Positions 24,501-35,045 of a DNA stretch of 64,000 nt are shown here, piece by piece. Both the position numbers and the translations under genes were made by a program. The notes below the pieces were generated by a model. It was not told the origin of the DNA. It did not search any database and saw only the letters and a program-made list of their open reading frames with translations. Where the stretch lies: the NCBI GenBank assembly GCA_030063045.1, contig JAQSEB010000065.1:248001-312000 (forward strand), given 5' to 3'. Each line of letters opens with the position of its first letter. Position 1 is the first letter of the stretch. Origin of the DNA: Pratylenchus scribneri. Lineage: Eukaryota; Nematoda; Chromadorea; Rhabditida; Pratylenchidae.

Positions 24501-27500
24501 ATTTTTGGAATAAATAAATAAAATTTTAATAATTGGATAAAAGCAAAGAAAAAATATAAAATAATTGAAATAAACATTTTTAAAATCTAATAAAATAAAA
24601 TTGTATATTTATTTTTCGGTTAGGCATTGAAAAAAAAAATTAAATTTTAACAATAATTGCAATCCGTTTATATTAATTTCTGAAATTTTCTAACAATTTT
24701 AAAAATAATTTCGACATACAAAAAATATTTTTAGATTTTCCATTTTTTATTTGTAGAAAATGCCAATCCTCGTAATGATTCATCGATAAAAATCACATCA
24801 TTTGTCACAAAACAAACAGAAAACAAACCCAAATTCAAATATCATGCCCTTTAAAAAACAAAAATATAATTTTTATTGTCGGAAATTGGAGGTGTGGTTA
24901 ATTGGATTAACATGGCGTGTAAATAAGAGCTATTAATTTTTTAGGAAATGAATTATCACAAATAAAATCAAGAAAACAATTTTTTATAAAATCAGATGAA
25001 TTCAAATAGATAATTATAATTGATTTAAATTTAATTAATTTTTCTAATAAAAAAATCATTGATAAGAAATATTTAATAGAAAATTATTAAAAAAATTTTT
25101 AAATAAATTTCCTATATTTTAAATGTTAATTAATTAATTAAATTAATTAATATTAACCTTCATTGCTAAATAAAATTTTTATTATACTTTTTCTGCAATC
25201 TATTTTAAAAATTATATTTTATTTAAGATTATCAAGAAATAAATTTCCAAGAATTTCTACCTTTTATTTGACGTAAATTAAACACAAATACCCAAAATGT
25301 AACTTTGATCTTTCCTCTCTTTTTATCCCGAAATACTCTTTTTTTATTTATTTTTTTTCTGCTTTTTTCAAGCCACAAACCCACGCATTCCTCTATAAAA
25401 TTGGCTTTAATAATGTTCTACTAAATTCTTGCCTATTTTTGGTCCAAACAATTTTTGTTGCGTGCCAAAATTTTGAGCGCATTTCATATCTAAATTTAAG
25501 ATTTTGGAATGGTTATTTCCGAATATCCGGTTTATATTCATACCGTAACTATTTTACAAAAAAAAAAAAATTTAGATATTTGGAAATTATATTTTTCTGC
25601 TCAATTTTTAAATTTTTTCCCTAGTGAAATTGATTTCCAAGGAAATTATAAAAATGATAAAAATTTGATTTTTTAATTTATTTTATTAGCTTTGAATTTA
25701 ATGAAATAAATATGGGTTCATAAATTAGAAATTGATAGATATCTATAACTAATTACCAGTCTAATTTAATTTATTTGATTATTTCCTCCAATTTCAATAA
25801 ATGTATTGCCTCGTTTCAGGCCAAACATGAACGTCTTCTTGGTGAAGAATTCCAAATTGTGCATTCCGGCCAATCAATTGCCCATCAACTGCTCGATTGG
25901 TACAATGGTCGAGTGGAAAGTTTGGAGAAACGGCGCCGAATGCTCCAAAAGGGAATGGTCGCTTTGGTAAAAATTACAAAAAAGAATTAAATTTAATTAT
26001 TTTTATTTATATCCAAATTAATTAATTTTAATAATTAAAAATTATTTTTCTATATTTTATTAAATTATTCCCTTACAGGATTCTGCCGTCCATGAGCAGA
26101 AGTTAAATTTCCATCGTGCCCAAATTGCAGAGTTAAATCGACGAATTAAGGCAATAAAAAATAAATAATATTTTTTAAATATTATTAAAGGCATTCCTGG
26201 GTGCCTCTGAGGGCGGCGGTTTTCCAGGCCATGGAAATAATAATTCAAATCAAACCCAACAGCCAATTCGCAATCAAGTTTTACCGCCGCCATTTCTTGT
26301 AAGCCATTGAAAAAAAATTTAATATTTTTATTTAAATTTTAATATAATTTAACATTTAACTAAATTTTCCCCAATTTTCAGCCGCATTCCCCACATCATT
26401 GCGCACCAATTTTGCCACCGCCATCCTCTTTCAATTCTTGTTCAGTGGCCTCCTCCTCTTCTAATGCTTCTTCCTCCACGAATTCTTCCTCTGCCTCATG
26501 TTCCCTTCCTTTGGATGGAACTTTCAGCAGCGCTTCGGAAGCCGAATTCCTTAGGGCTCAAAATCAGAAATTAATGCGAGTAAGTTTTTTTGAAGAATTT
26601 CTTCAATTTTTAATTTAAAGTTGTTAAAAATTGTAAAAATCTAGAATGGTAAAATAAATTATATTTAAAGATATGGAATTAGTTTTTGTTTTGAAGAATG
26701 TATTCAATTTATAAATTTCAAGTTTCAACAAAAATTTTAAATTTTAAAATTTTTGACTAGAGAATTATTTAAGTTTTATAAGAGAAGCGGAAAGTCTTGG
26801 AGAAGATGAATTTATTAACGCAAGGCAGGTGTAATTAAAACAGGCGTAATTATTCTTAGTTAACCAGGCGGAATTATTCTCAGTCAATCAGGTGGAATTA
26901 TTCTTAGTTAACAAGGCGGAATTATCTAAGTTGACCAGGCGGAATTATTCTAAGTTGACCAGGCGGAATTATTCTAAGTTGACCAGGCGGAATTATTCTA
27001 AGTTTTGAACAGGCGGAATTATTCTAAGTTGACCAGGCGGAATTATTCTTATTAACCAGGCGGAATTATTCTCAGTCAACCAGGCGGAATTATTCTTAGT
27101 TAACCAGGCGGAATTATTCTAAGTTGACCAGGCGGAATTATTCTAAGTTGACCAGGCGGAATTATTCTTAGTAACCAGGCGGAATTATTCTCAGTCAACC
27201 AGGCGGAATTATTCTTAGTTAACCAGGCGGAATTATTCTAAGTTGACCAGGCGGAATTATTCTAACTAAACAGGCGGAATTATCCTTATAGTCAACCAGC
27301 AGAGGTGGTATGAAAAGAATCCGTGGGAGTGTTGGTTGCCACCGATTTCGGTGGTAAATCCCACATTTCCGTATGAAAAATCCATGGATTTCTGTGGCAT
27401 ATCCCACCAATTTTCGATGGTAAATCCCACTCCTTTTTCCCACTTATGAAAAGAAAGTCCCACGTGGGATTTGCCACCGAAATCTGTGGCAAAATACACC

Positions 27501-28439
27501 GAAATTGTCCACCGCCTCTTCCTAGTGTGAACAAGCTAACCACGCATCTTTTAAAATTAATTAAAAATCAGTAAATAAAGATAAAAATATGAAATAAATT
27601 GTATCCTATAGAAAAGACTCTCCTTTATCTTTCTATATAAAAATTTTTATTTTTTGTTCATGTTTAATATTTTTAAATTATTTTTGAAAAACGATATTGG
27701 GTTCAAAAGAAAGCCCAGAATTTTTTACATATATTTGTGAAAGAATTAAAATTTTAAAAAATCATTTTGAATTTTTATAGAATTTTAAAGAAAAGTTGGT
27801 CTAAATGTAGGGTAAACGCCACCGATTTTCACAGTGGGAGTGGTAAACACCACCGGAATTACTGTAGCATGGGTGAAAAGCCATCAAAATCCGTGTTTTT
27901 CTTTTCATAAAGGGGAACCACCTGTATTCGTGGTGTTTCCATCCGATATACGTGGGGGTAAATACAAGTGTAATTTTCCACTGATTCTTTTCATACCACC
28001 TCAGCAGGCGGGAGCAAATTTAAAAAAAACTTAACTTTTTAAATAATTAATTTTTTAATCTATAATTTTTATTTTTTTAAGGATATTCGAGTGTTAACGC
28101 ATCAAATGGAAAAAATTCAAAACCAAAATCATCAAAATGGCATTGGCAATGGATTTTCTCGGGCCAAAAATGACAACAATGGATGGTCGAAGTAAGTGAA
28201 AGAAATAAATAATAATACGAATGATAAATAACCAGTTTTTAAAATAAAAGCCAGAAATCATTTTTGTTCTAGCAAATTCCTCTCCCAATAATGAAGATAT
28301 TTAAAAATTTTACAAAAAAATTAATGAATACTAATTATTAAAATTTTTCAGGGACTATAACATGATTTGGCGTGGTTTGGCTAATACCAATGGATATGGC
28401 CAAAATTTGCCACCATCAGCAAAAGATACACTTCTCTGA
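12513..28439 (+). CDS. SAPCD2-like (suppressor APC domain) protein
   Basis: Thirteen exons, 641 residues: 12513-12716, 14817-14962, 15041-15174, 15223-15382, 15657-15771, 16021-16300, 16758-16921, 25820-25966, 26079-26150, 26191-26298, 26382-26579, 28082-28191, 28352-28439. The N-terminal part has a degenerate EF-hand-like block (LRTAFRQLDRKGTGLV) followed by FLATLRRISPPDRLINFQLF, the same order as in human SAPCD2. The middle is low-complexity, proline/asparagine/serine-rich. After the 8.9-kb intron 7 comes the helical suppressor-APC region (LLDWYNGRVESLEKRRRML), then FLRAQNQKLMRDIRVLTHQM. SAPCD2 in vertebrates acts at the cell cortex in spindle orientation and polarity; that role here is inferred. 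Intron 9 (26151-26190) starts with GC. The weak point is intron 7: two separate genes remain possible, though phase and domain order argue for one. Confidence 0.8.
13825..13841. repeat. Poly-G tract (17 G)
   Basis: Seventeen consecutive G in intron 1 of the SAPCD2-like gene, striking in such AT-rich DNA; possibly G-quadruplex-prone or an assembly-sensitive homopolymer. Confidence 0.9.
15440..15600. repeat. Small dispersed repeat in SAPCD2-like intron 4
   Basis: Contains GGATTAGGGTTATGGATATG, comparable with AGGATAGGGTTAGGGATATG near 8212-8231. Several small elements in this window carry such a (G/T)AGGGTTAGGG core in their middle. Borders are not clear. Confidence 0.35.
17664..17669 (-). terminator. 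Candidate poly(A) signal, RPamide gene
   Basis: AATAAA on the minus strand (TTTATT on plus), about 73 bp after the stop codon at 17742. Confidence 0.4.
17742..19552 (-). CDS. RPamide neuropeptide precursor (NLP-2/NLP-22-like)
   Basis: Six minus-strand exons, phase-consistent: 19552-19304, 18694-18608, 18557-18409, 18349-18305, 17993-17862, 17817-17742. After a hydrophobic signal core (LIMPLLLILAAFCAIASG) the precursor contains peptides between dibasic KR sites: SMSLGRLQFRPGKR, SMAVGRTGFRPGKR and SIATGRVRFRPGKR. The pattern S-(I/M)-x-x-G-R-x-x-(F)-R-P-G-K-R is that of C. elegans NLP-2, NLP-22 and NLP-23, where the G becomes a C-terminal amide. Two more copies, ending FRPAR in exon 1 and FRPAKR in exon 5, have alanine in place of the amide-donor glycine. 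The tail is SLAQYPMEEDELFLI. The start could also be the internal ATG at 19480, just before the hydrophobic core. The gene lies wholly inside intron 7 of the SAPCD2-like gene, on the other strand. Confidence 0.92.
20802..22000. mobile_element. Foldback element with about 470-bp inverted arms
   Basis: The two halves are near-perfect reverse complements around a centre near 21275, from terminal CCCTAACAAGGGAAGTACC on the left to GGTACTTCCCTTGTAAGGG on the right. The loop is only a few tens of bases. The right arm has an extra 270 bp at about 21620-21888 that interrupts the pairing. No protein is encoded. Target duplication is not clear. It lies in intron 7 of the SAPCD2-like gene. Confidence 0.9.
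21620..21888 (-). repeat. Insertion in foldback arm with tRNA-like segment
   Basis: Sequence absent from the left arm. On the minus strand 21835-21740 has GGATGGTGTATGGGGTAAGT, a short AGTAT/ATACT stem and GTGTTCAATTCC, weakly tRNA-like (B-box-like end). It is bounded by related GAGCTCATT.(C/G)(C/G)GCAGAT-like text (AAGCTCATTGGGCAGAT and GAGCTCATTCCGCAGAT), as if the target was duplicated or the arm rearranged. Confidence 0.45.
26825..27297. repeat. 23/24-bp tandem array, second locus, about 19 units
   Basis: Same core CAGGCGGAATTATTCT as the 11.35-12.03 kb array. Three tail types (AAGTTGAC, CAGTCAAC, TAGTTAAC) recur in order, suggesting a higher-order repeat of several units. It is inside intron 11 of the SAPCD2-like gene and its right end is interrupted by a transposon. 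Confidence 0.95.
27298..28006. mobile_element. TIR transposon inserted in the 23/24-bp array
   Basis: Body 27302-28002 (701 bp) has perfect inverted ends GAGGTGGTATGAAAAGAAT / ATTCTTTTCATACCACCTC flanked by AGCA on both sides (27298-27301 and 28003-28006). Removing it rejoins GTCAACCAGCA with GGCGGG, restoring a slightly altered array unit. Subterminal zones repeat GTGGTAAATCCCAC / GTGGGATTTGCCACC motifs; the middle is AT-rich. No transposase frame. Superfamily not assigned. Confidence 0.88.
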
Positions 28440-30044
28440 CTTTTGGAGCAAAAATTGACATTAAATGCAGGGAAATGCAACAGCCAAAAAATAAATTTGA
28501 ATATTGATATTCTTAAAAGATAACCAAATAAAATAATTTTATATATATTTTTGGAAATTGAATTTATAATCCTATTCATATTTAATTTTATTAAATAAAT
28601 ACTTAAATAAATATTTCATTGATTTTTTAAAATATATAATTGGCTTTACTGTGTATTTATAAAAATAGAATTTTACATTGCCCATTTAATTTCAATTTAC
28701 CCTTAATAGACAAATTTTTTCCCGAAGATAGCCGATTGGGTGGCTAATTGTCATTTCAAGACCCATATTTCATTTGTTCTTCTCCATTGTTTGAAAAAAA
28801 ATTTTTCCTTATACCCAGACTTAAATTAAATTATCCATTTATCATTTCAATGATTTGCCCAAATTTTGGTGTAAATTGCAATTGCTCTGATTTTCATTTC
28901 CATTGTTCTCCCTCTTTTCGGACCCAAATTAATAACCTCGAGAAAATTGTTTCTCCCGTCAAAAATGGTCCATCAAATTAAAACATTTCCAATTTCTAGG
29001 AACTCCGCTGCAAGAAAAAAGGTTTACTTTTTTTGCGGAGTCAACCTCTACGAATTTATGGGCAATTGCGCACAAAATTGTTTTAAACAAAAAAAAAATG
29101 GTAGAAGGAAAAGCAACGGGAAAATGTTTTATGCGGGTCAGCAGGCCAACTTTTTTATTAAATTTACAATTATGAAGGAAAGAGAAAAAGGAATCAGCCA
29201 GCCAACCAAATAACCAGTGGAACTTTTTCGCTCAAAGTTGAGAAAGGGAGAAGGGGAAAATTATGGGGAAAAAGAAAGGGGCTTCTCTCGCGCAACAGCC
29301 GAAGAAGCCACCAAAGAAAACGAAGGGAAAATGTAAAGGAAAAATGAAGGGAAAATTAATGTCGCTGTGCTTAATTTCTCCAAGACAATGGGAACACCTT
29401 TTTCCAGAGTCCCGCTTCTCGCTGGAAAGTTGGCCCCAATTCGGGAATGGGGCCACCAAACACTCTTGCCTACCCAAAATTGCTTTACAACAATCCAGCG
29501 AAAAAAGAAGCAAGCACTGAGGAAGTTGGCAATTTGATGCTGAACTTACAAATTAGCAATAAGATGGGCGTGGACAAAGTAGACGCCTCCGGGATCGCCT
29601 CTTTCCAGCAAATAGAGCGGAAAAACGTATAAAATAGTCGGTTGTTGACTTGCCCGGGCCACTATTCTGCTTCAACTTTCTTCATTTAATTACATTGCAG
29701 GAAACACAAAAATTCCCTTTTTCTAGTAGCTCCAAAAGTTGAGCATATAATTAGCCTTCCATTTTCCGGGGCTCCAAACTTTTCTTCTCTCATTAATTTT
29801 CTTCCACTCCAAGTTCCAACCATTGAGACTTGAACCATTCGCGCATAATACTTACTTAGTTCCATTTCCCTTCAAAAATAGTCCAATTTTTTTATTAGCC
29901 TCCAAAAATAGTGAAATTTTTCTCTTTAGCCTTCCCAAAAAAATAGTCCAATTTTTTTCTCTTTTGCCTCCCAAAAATAGCCAATTTTTCCATTATTCTC
30001 TAATATTCCAATTTCACATTAGCTTTCCAGCTATAGCACAAAAA
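28440..30044. other. Intergenic between SAPCD2-like and collagen genes
   Basis: AATAAA-type signals follow the SAPCD2-like stop (28489-28535). Around 29220-29640 is a GC-richer, lysine-coding-like open stretch without splice context. TATAAAA at about 29629 precedes the collagen start by 415 bp and is only a weak promoter candidate. The final 150 bp before the collagen ATG is T-rich with repeated CCAAAAATAG-like text. Confidence 0.45.
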
Positions 30045-31930
30045 ATGAGCTCGCTGGATCGAAGGCCACTGGAGGAGGCTGACCATGATCCCAAAGAATT
30101 GTTGAGGGAGGCAGAACAGCTACGAAGAAGCGCATTCCTCAGTGTGGTGATTGGCACAGCTGCCGTTCTTACCGCAGTCATTGCCGTCCCAATGCTGTAC
30201 AATTATATGCAATATGTGCAATCTTCATTGCAAGAGGAACTCGCATTTTGCCATCATCGAACGGAAGGACTTTGGGATGAATATTCAAAGGTAAGCCCTA
30301 ATATTTCTCTTGATAATAGAAATTAGATTATTCCTGAGAATTGGCTAAATGGTAGGCTATCTAATTTTGGAAAGCTCTATTTCTATGCTACATAGACATT
30401 TGAGAATAGGTTCTTTCAACTCAAAATAGTCGATTTAGTCTAAGTAATTTCAATTTCTGACCAAAAATAAGAAAAAGACAAAAGTTAGTAATCTAAACCG
30501 GTTTAGGTTTAAATAACGATTCAGCCTTTCAAAACTAACTCAAATAGGTTCAAAATTAAATTTTATAGACTAAGTTGATTAAGCTGCATAGAATGAACAT
30601 ATTCTCAAATTTTTGGATTGCCTAGCAACTGAGATTTCCAAAATTAGCTAGTCTATCATCTAATAAGCTAATTCCAGAATTATCTAATTTCCATATTATC
30701 TATAACATTTTCATTGAATTTATGTGTATATAGGTTGAACATATCAGCGGCGATGGCAATGGCCGTATCAGGCGAGGAGCATCTTCCTATATTAAAGCAC
30801 CCGGCGGCAGTGGCGGTTACTCGCAAGGACCAAGCAGTGGATATGCCAAAGCACCATCCGGTGGAGGAGGAGGCGGATATTCCAGTGGAGGAGGCGGTGG
30901 CGGCGGTGGAGGATATTCCAGTGGAGGAGGCGGTGGCGGCGGTGGAGGATATTCTCGAGGAGGTGGCGGAGGAGGCGGTGGATATTCGAGTGGTGGAGGA
31001 GGCGGAGGAGGAGGCGGTGGATACTCCAGGGGCGGAGGAGGCGGCGGAGGCTATTCCCGGGGAGGTGGAGGCGGTGGTGGAGGAGGAGGCGGCGGCGGCT
31101 ACTCAACTGGAGGCTCCAGCGGCACTGGTGGCGTTGGAGGCGGCGGATGTCAATGCATTACAGGCCCACCGGGACCACCTGGTCAACCCGGCCAACCTGG
31201 AGGCCCTGGCAGTGATGGACAACCCGGTGGACCAGGTAAATATTCTGATATCATTTTATCCTTTAATACTTAATTCGTTGAATTTAGGACAACCTGGCCA
31301 AGATGGAGTTGCCCCACCGCCTGCTGTTGGTCCAGCTTGCCAATCCAGCTGTGAACCTGGACCACCCGGTACGAAATTTTATTTTATTAATTTTAAATAT
31401 TTGACAAATTTTGTGTAGGACCACCAGGACCCGGCGGACCCCCAGGCCCATCCGGAAACCCAGGACCACCAGGATCCAGCCCTGAAGGCGGATAGTACGT
31501 TTAATTGCGGCAAAATTCCATAAATAATTATTTGCCAATTTTAGTGCGGCATCACCTCCCGGACCACCTGGCCCACCCGGACCCCCAGGAGAGGCTGGAG
31601 GCAACGGTCAACCAGGACCACCAGGCCCACCTGGCGAAATCCAAGAGGGTTCGGCACCGCCAGGCCCACCCGGACCACCTGGACCACCTGGCCAACCCGG
31701 AGGACCCGGACAACCTGGAGGCCCTGTGAGTTACCAATTTTCAGAGAATTTTATATTATTTTATATAGGGAAATGCCCAACCCGGACCACCTGGCCCACC
31801 CGGCGACGCTGGACCACCAGGCCCACCAGGCAACCCCGGAGGCCCTGGCCAAGACGGAGGAAATGGCGACTCTGGCAAAGGCGGTCAATGCGACCATTGC
31901 CCACCGCCTCGAACTCAGCCTGGATATTGA
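30045..31930 (+). CDS. Cuticle collagen with Gly-rich GGYS spacer
   Basis: Six exons, 415 residues: 30045-30290, 30734-31235, 31288-31368, 31419-31494, 31545-31725, 31769-31930. Layout is that of nematode cuticle collagens: short cytoplasmic N-terminus, one membrane-spanning segment at about residues 30-52 ([18 protein letters not shown]), a subtilisin-type cleavage site RIRR at about 93-96, then Gly-X-Y blocks broken by cysteine pairs (CQC, CQSSC) and closing with [13 protein letters not shown]. Unusual is the roughly 100-residue stretch of GGGGGGYS repeats between the cleavage site and the first Gly-X-Y block. The product would be secreted by hypodermis and built into the cuticle at moults. 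All five acceptors end in TAG. The glycine codons make this the most GC-rich part of the window. Confidence 0.96.
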
Positions 31931-33419
31931 TGAGAAGACGACAACAAAAATTACATTTTTTTCGATCATCAACAATTTTCGCCATCATATTTTTCCAACG
32001 CATATTTTTTCATTTTGTTTTCCTCCCTTTTTCTTTGTCCCCGTTGCTCAAATTGAACCTCGCTTCTCCTCAATAAAAAAATTGAAAATTTATTCAATAA
32101 AAATATCCAATTTGAGTAATTCAAAGATTAATAAATTTTAGAATTAAAGTTAAGTAATCCCAAAATATCAATGCCAATTGAGAATAGTCACGACTGACGA
32201 ATGAATGCATTAGTTTTTGCCTATAGCTCAACAAGGCTATTGCCAATAATGGGAAAGCCAAAAGCTATATAACCTATAAACCTATATAAAATATGACAGC
32301 CTAAATTGCCTTCTACTATGGCTAATTTAAATTATTTGAAATCAATTTTCTTAAAAAAAAATTACATGTTTTTAATGTAATGATACGAATTTTGGAAAAG
32401 CCGCTTTTTCTATAAAAACATATTTTCAAAAAATAATAGACAATTTAGGGGCATTTATGGCTTCGAATTTTCTATTTATGGCTTATTAAATTAGTTCATT
32501 CCTTGTTGAATTATGGTTATGGCTATTGGCTAAAAGAACCGCCAAGATACTCAATTGTTACCAATGCAATTACCATTATTCCTTATTAAAAAAGCCCGCT
32601 AATTTACTATGAATTTTAAATTTTTCATAATTTATATAAAATTTTAGAGAGAATTTCTACCCAACTGGTAGAAAATTTCAATAGGAAGGCAATAATGGCG
32701 GGTTCATATACTCTTAATTCCTGCAGGAAATTATGAGGAAGCGCATATAATATAAGACAAGATAGAGAATTTATCAATTGCATTTGCATCATTGTTGAGG
32801 TATGGCCAATAGAATATTCCAGATATTCAGAGTTCAGACCTGCTGTACTTTTTCCTTATTTTTAAAGCCACCTTAATTTACTTCATATAAAAATTGTATA
32901 TTTTAGAGTTTTAATCAAGATTAGGAAATTTAGCCCAGCAAGCAGATGATCTCATTAGATTTTAGGTAATAGCGAAATGATTAGCCGATTGACAATATTT
33001 CGAATTATAATAGAAATAATTGAATAAAAAGAGTGAAAATGGAATAAAATTGAAAGAAATTGATTAATTTATTATTTATTTTAATAATTTTATTAATTTA
33101 AATAAAATTGAATTTGTATTGTCACAAAAATATATATTATAAACATTTTTTGTCTTCTATTAACTTTTCATTTTAATTTACACATTTTCCACATAAGATC
33201 CACAAAAATTTTTTCATTTATTAAATGATTCCCAAATTTTGTTAGCTAACCATCAAATACATTTTTTTTCGTAATGATGCTATCTAAATTGGTTAGTCAT
33301 CGCATTTATATGGGAAAATTAGAGCAATTCCCTCATTTCATTTTGTTCTAATCCCATAAACCGATTTTATTTTTTTAAATAATTTCATTTTTTATTATTT
33401 TATCAATAAAATTTCCAAA
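31931..33419. other. Intergenic, AT-rich
   Basis: Beyond the collagen 3' end no coding exon, RNA gene or clear repeat could be supported. Confidence 0.5.
32072..32077 (+). terminator. Poly(A) signal, collagen gene
   Basis: AATAAA 142 bp after the collagen stop codon, the first such hexamer downstream. Confidence 0.5.
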
Positions 33420-34281
33420 ATGTCCTCCTCCTCAATGTTCGTTTTCGCAATTTTCCTTGCCATTTATGCAAACGTCGAAGGGGGGATCGTGCATCCGCGC
33501 GCAATTGAAGGATTGTCCAAAGGATCGGATGTGGATGTGAAAGATGGAATCAAAGGAAAAGTGCAAAATTTGACGATCAATGTGCCGGCAATGCCCCATT
33601 CTGATATTTTGGGTAAGAATTGGAATAGTTGGGACCGAAAATCAATTTCTTCTAGAAAAAATGTCCCAAATATTTTAAATTATCGGAATTTTTTCAGATG
33701 AATTCAATTCGACCCTCTTGGCCAATTTGAGCATCGACAAAGAAGGGAATGGCCGTGTCAAACGCCAGACGATAGAAACTGGCCCAATGGACCATATTTT
33801 AGATATGTTTCAAGGTTGGAAATTCGCATGGATATAATGAAAAATGCAAAATTTTAGAGGAAGTTGAAAAGCAGTGGAACACTTTGGATAAGGCATGAAT
33901 TTCTTAAAAACAAACAAAATATAAACAAACAAACATTTTCAGTATGAAGAGAAAGAAATGTTTGAAAAGTGTTTTACTCTGATTAAAATTTTGGCATACT
34001 TCCAGGACAAAAAGAAGGAAGACAAAGATGGTATTTTTTCGCCTTAATTCATAAATAATCATTCAATTTTCCCAAATTAAGCAAAAATTGGCGCTTACGA
34101 ATTATTTGAATCCAAAGAGGAATACATGAAGGATGTAGAAATTTGCAAACATTCAATGGATTTTCTGATTAAGGCAGCGAAAATTTTGGAAGAAGCGACT
34201 AAAGTGATCAAGGAAAAGATGCAAAGCGATGCTGAGAAAATTGAGAAAGTTTTAAATCGAATCATAAAGGAAGTGGAATGA
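33420..34281 (+). CDS. Small secreted helical protein with RVKR site
   Basis: Five exons: 33420-33612, 33698-33814, 33858-33892, 33943-34030, 34082-34281, giving 210 residues. The N-terminus is a signal peptide (MSSSSMFVFAIFLAIYANVEGG). Potential N-glycosylation sites NLT, NST and NLS follow, then RVKR|QT, a furin-like site that would split a short propeptide from the mature part. The C-terminal half is lysine/glutamate-rich and helical (AAKILEEATKVIKEK). Only three cysteines are visible, one in each of the motifs KCF and ICKH plus none paired by context. Intron 3 (33893-33942) begins with GC instead of GT. No family is recognised; in a plant parasite such small secreted proteins are sometimes effectors, but nothing here shows that. 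Confidence 0.75.
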
Positions 34282-34368
34282 TGAAGGAAAGATGGAGAAA
34301 AGATGATGAAGAAGAGATGGAGAAAGAGGAATAATGAATAATAATGTTTTGATCAATTTATTCAAACA

Positions 34369-34374
34369 AATAAA
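34369..34374 (+). terminator. Poly(A) signal, small secreted protein gene
   Basis: AATAAA 88 bp after the stop codon at 34281. Confidence 0.5.
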
Positions 34375-34424
34375 CATTCAATTTGACTAATATTTTACTA
34401 GATAAGCAGCTTATATTGAGCCGG

Positions 34425-35045
34425 CATTTTTTTTGATGTTATTTTTTGGAAATGAAGGTTAAGTATTAGAGTTGCACCCCCGGGGACGGGGATGCGTTCG
34501 GGGAGAAATTTTCGGGGAACAACTCGGGGATGATTTTTGGGGAAAATGGTTGGGGATCCACGTGGTTTCGGGGATCCTCGTCTCCGGGGGTTGTAATTCT
34601 AGCATATGATTTCGGTCGGGAAAAATATGGGCGAATGAACAAATTCGCCGTCTCAATCTGTTCTCTGCTGCCCCATATTAAACCAAAAAAAAAATAAAAT
34701 TTTATTCAATTTTTAATTATAGCTGGTACTGGTACTCAAATTTGTAGTGTACCATTTCTCCGTATATTCCTTATCCTTACATTAGAATGAATCCTTCTAT
34801 AATTTATTTTTCTAATATTTTTATATTTTTGCAAACTTTTAATAAAGATTTTAAAGAGAGCCTGCAGGCAGATATCATTTCCATTTGACTGGGTAAATTT
34901 TATTATGGCGGCATCTTCTTGATGTTACTTCCTGGAAATGATGGGAAAACAAGCATATGTGGCAAGAGGGAGGATTTATTTCTGCTGGGGTAAAGTGTAG
35001 GCGATTGGGCCAATTCACCGCCACCGTCTGCTGCCCCTCAAGGGG
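34425..35045. repeat. Local duplication, one copy split by a palindromic insert
   Basis: 34425-34680 and 34900-35045 share GATGTTA, TGGAAATGA, GCATATG, TAGGCGA-like and CTGCTGCCCC blocks in order. The left copy is interrupted by about 125 bp (34468-34595) whose ends are imperfect inverted repeats (TTGCACCCCCGGGGACGGGGAT / ATCCTCGTCTCCGGGGGTTGTAA, shown as halves around the CCCCCGG core). The right copy lacks this insert and so resembles the empty site. Confidence 0.55.

Noticed and set aside
29263..29520. 85-codon lysine-rich frame upstream of collagen
   Set aside because: Purine-rich low-complexity DNA open on both strands; no family or splice evidence.
30792..31106. 104-codon minus-strand frame
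   Set aside because: Antisense shadow of the collagen glycine-rich exon.
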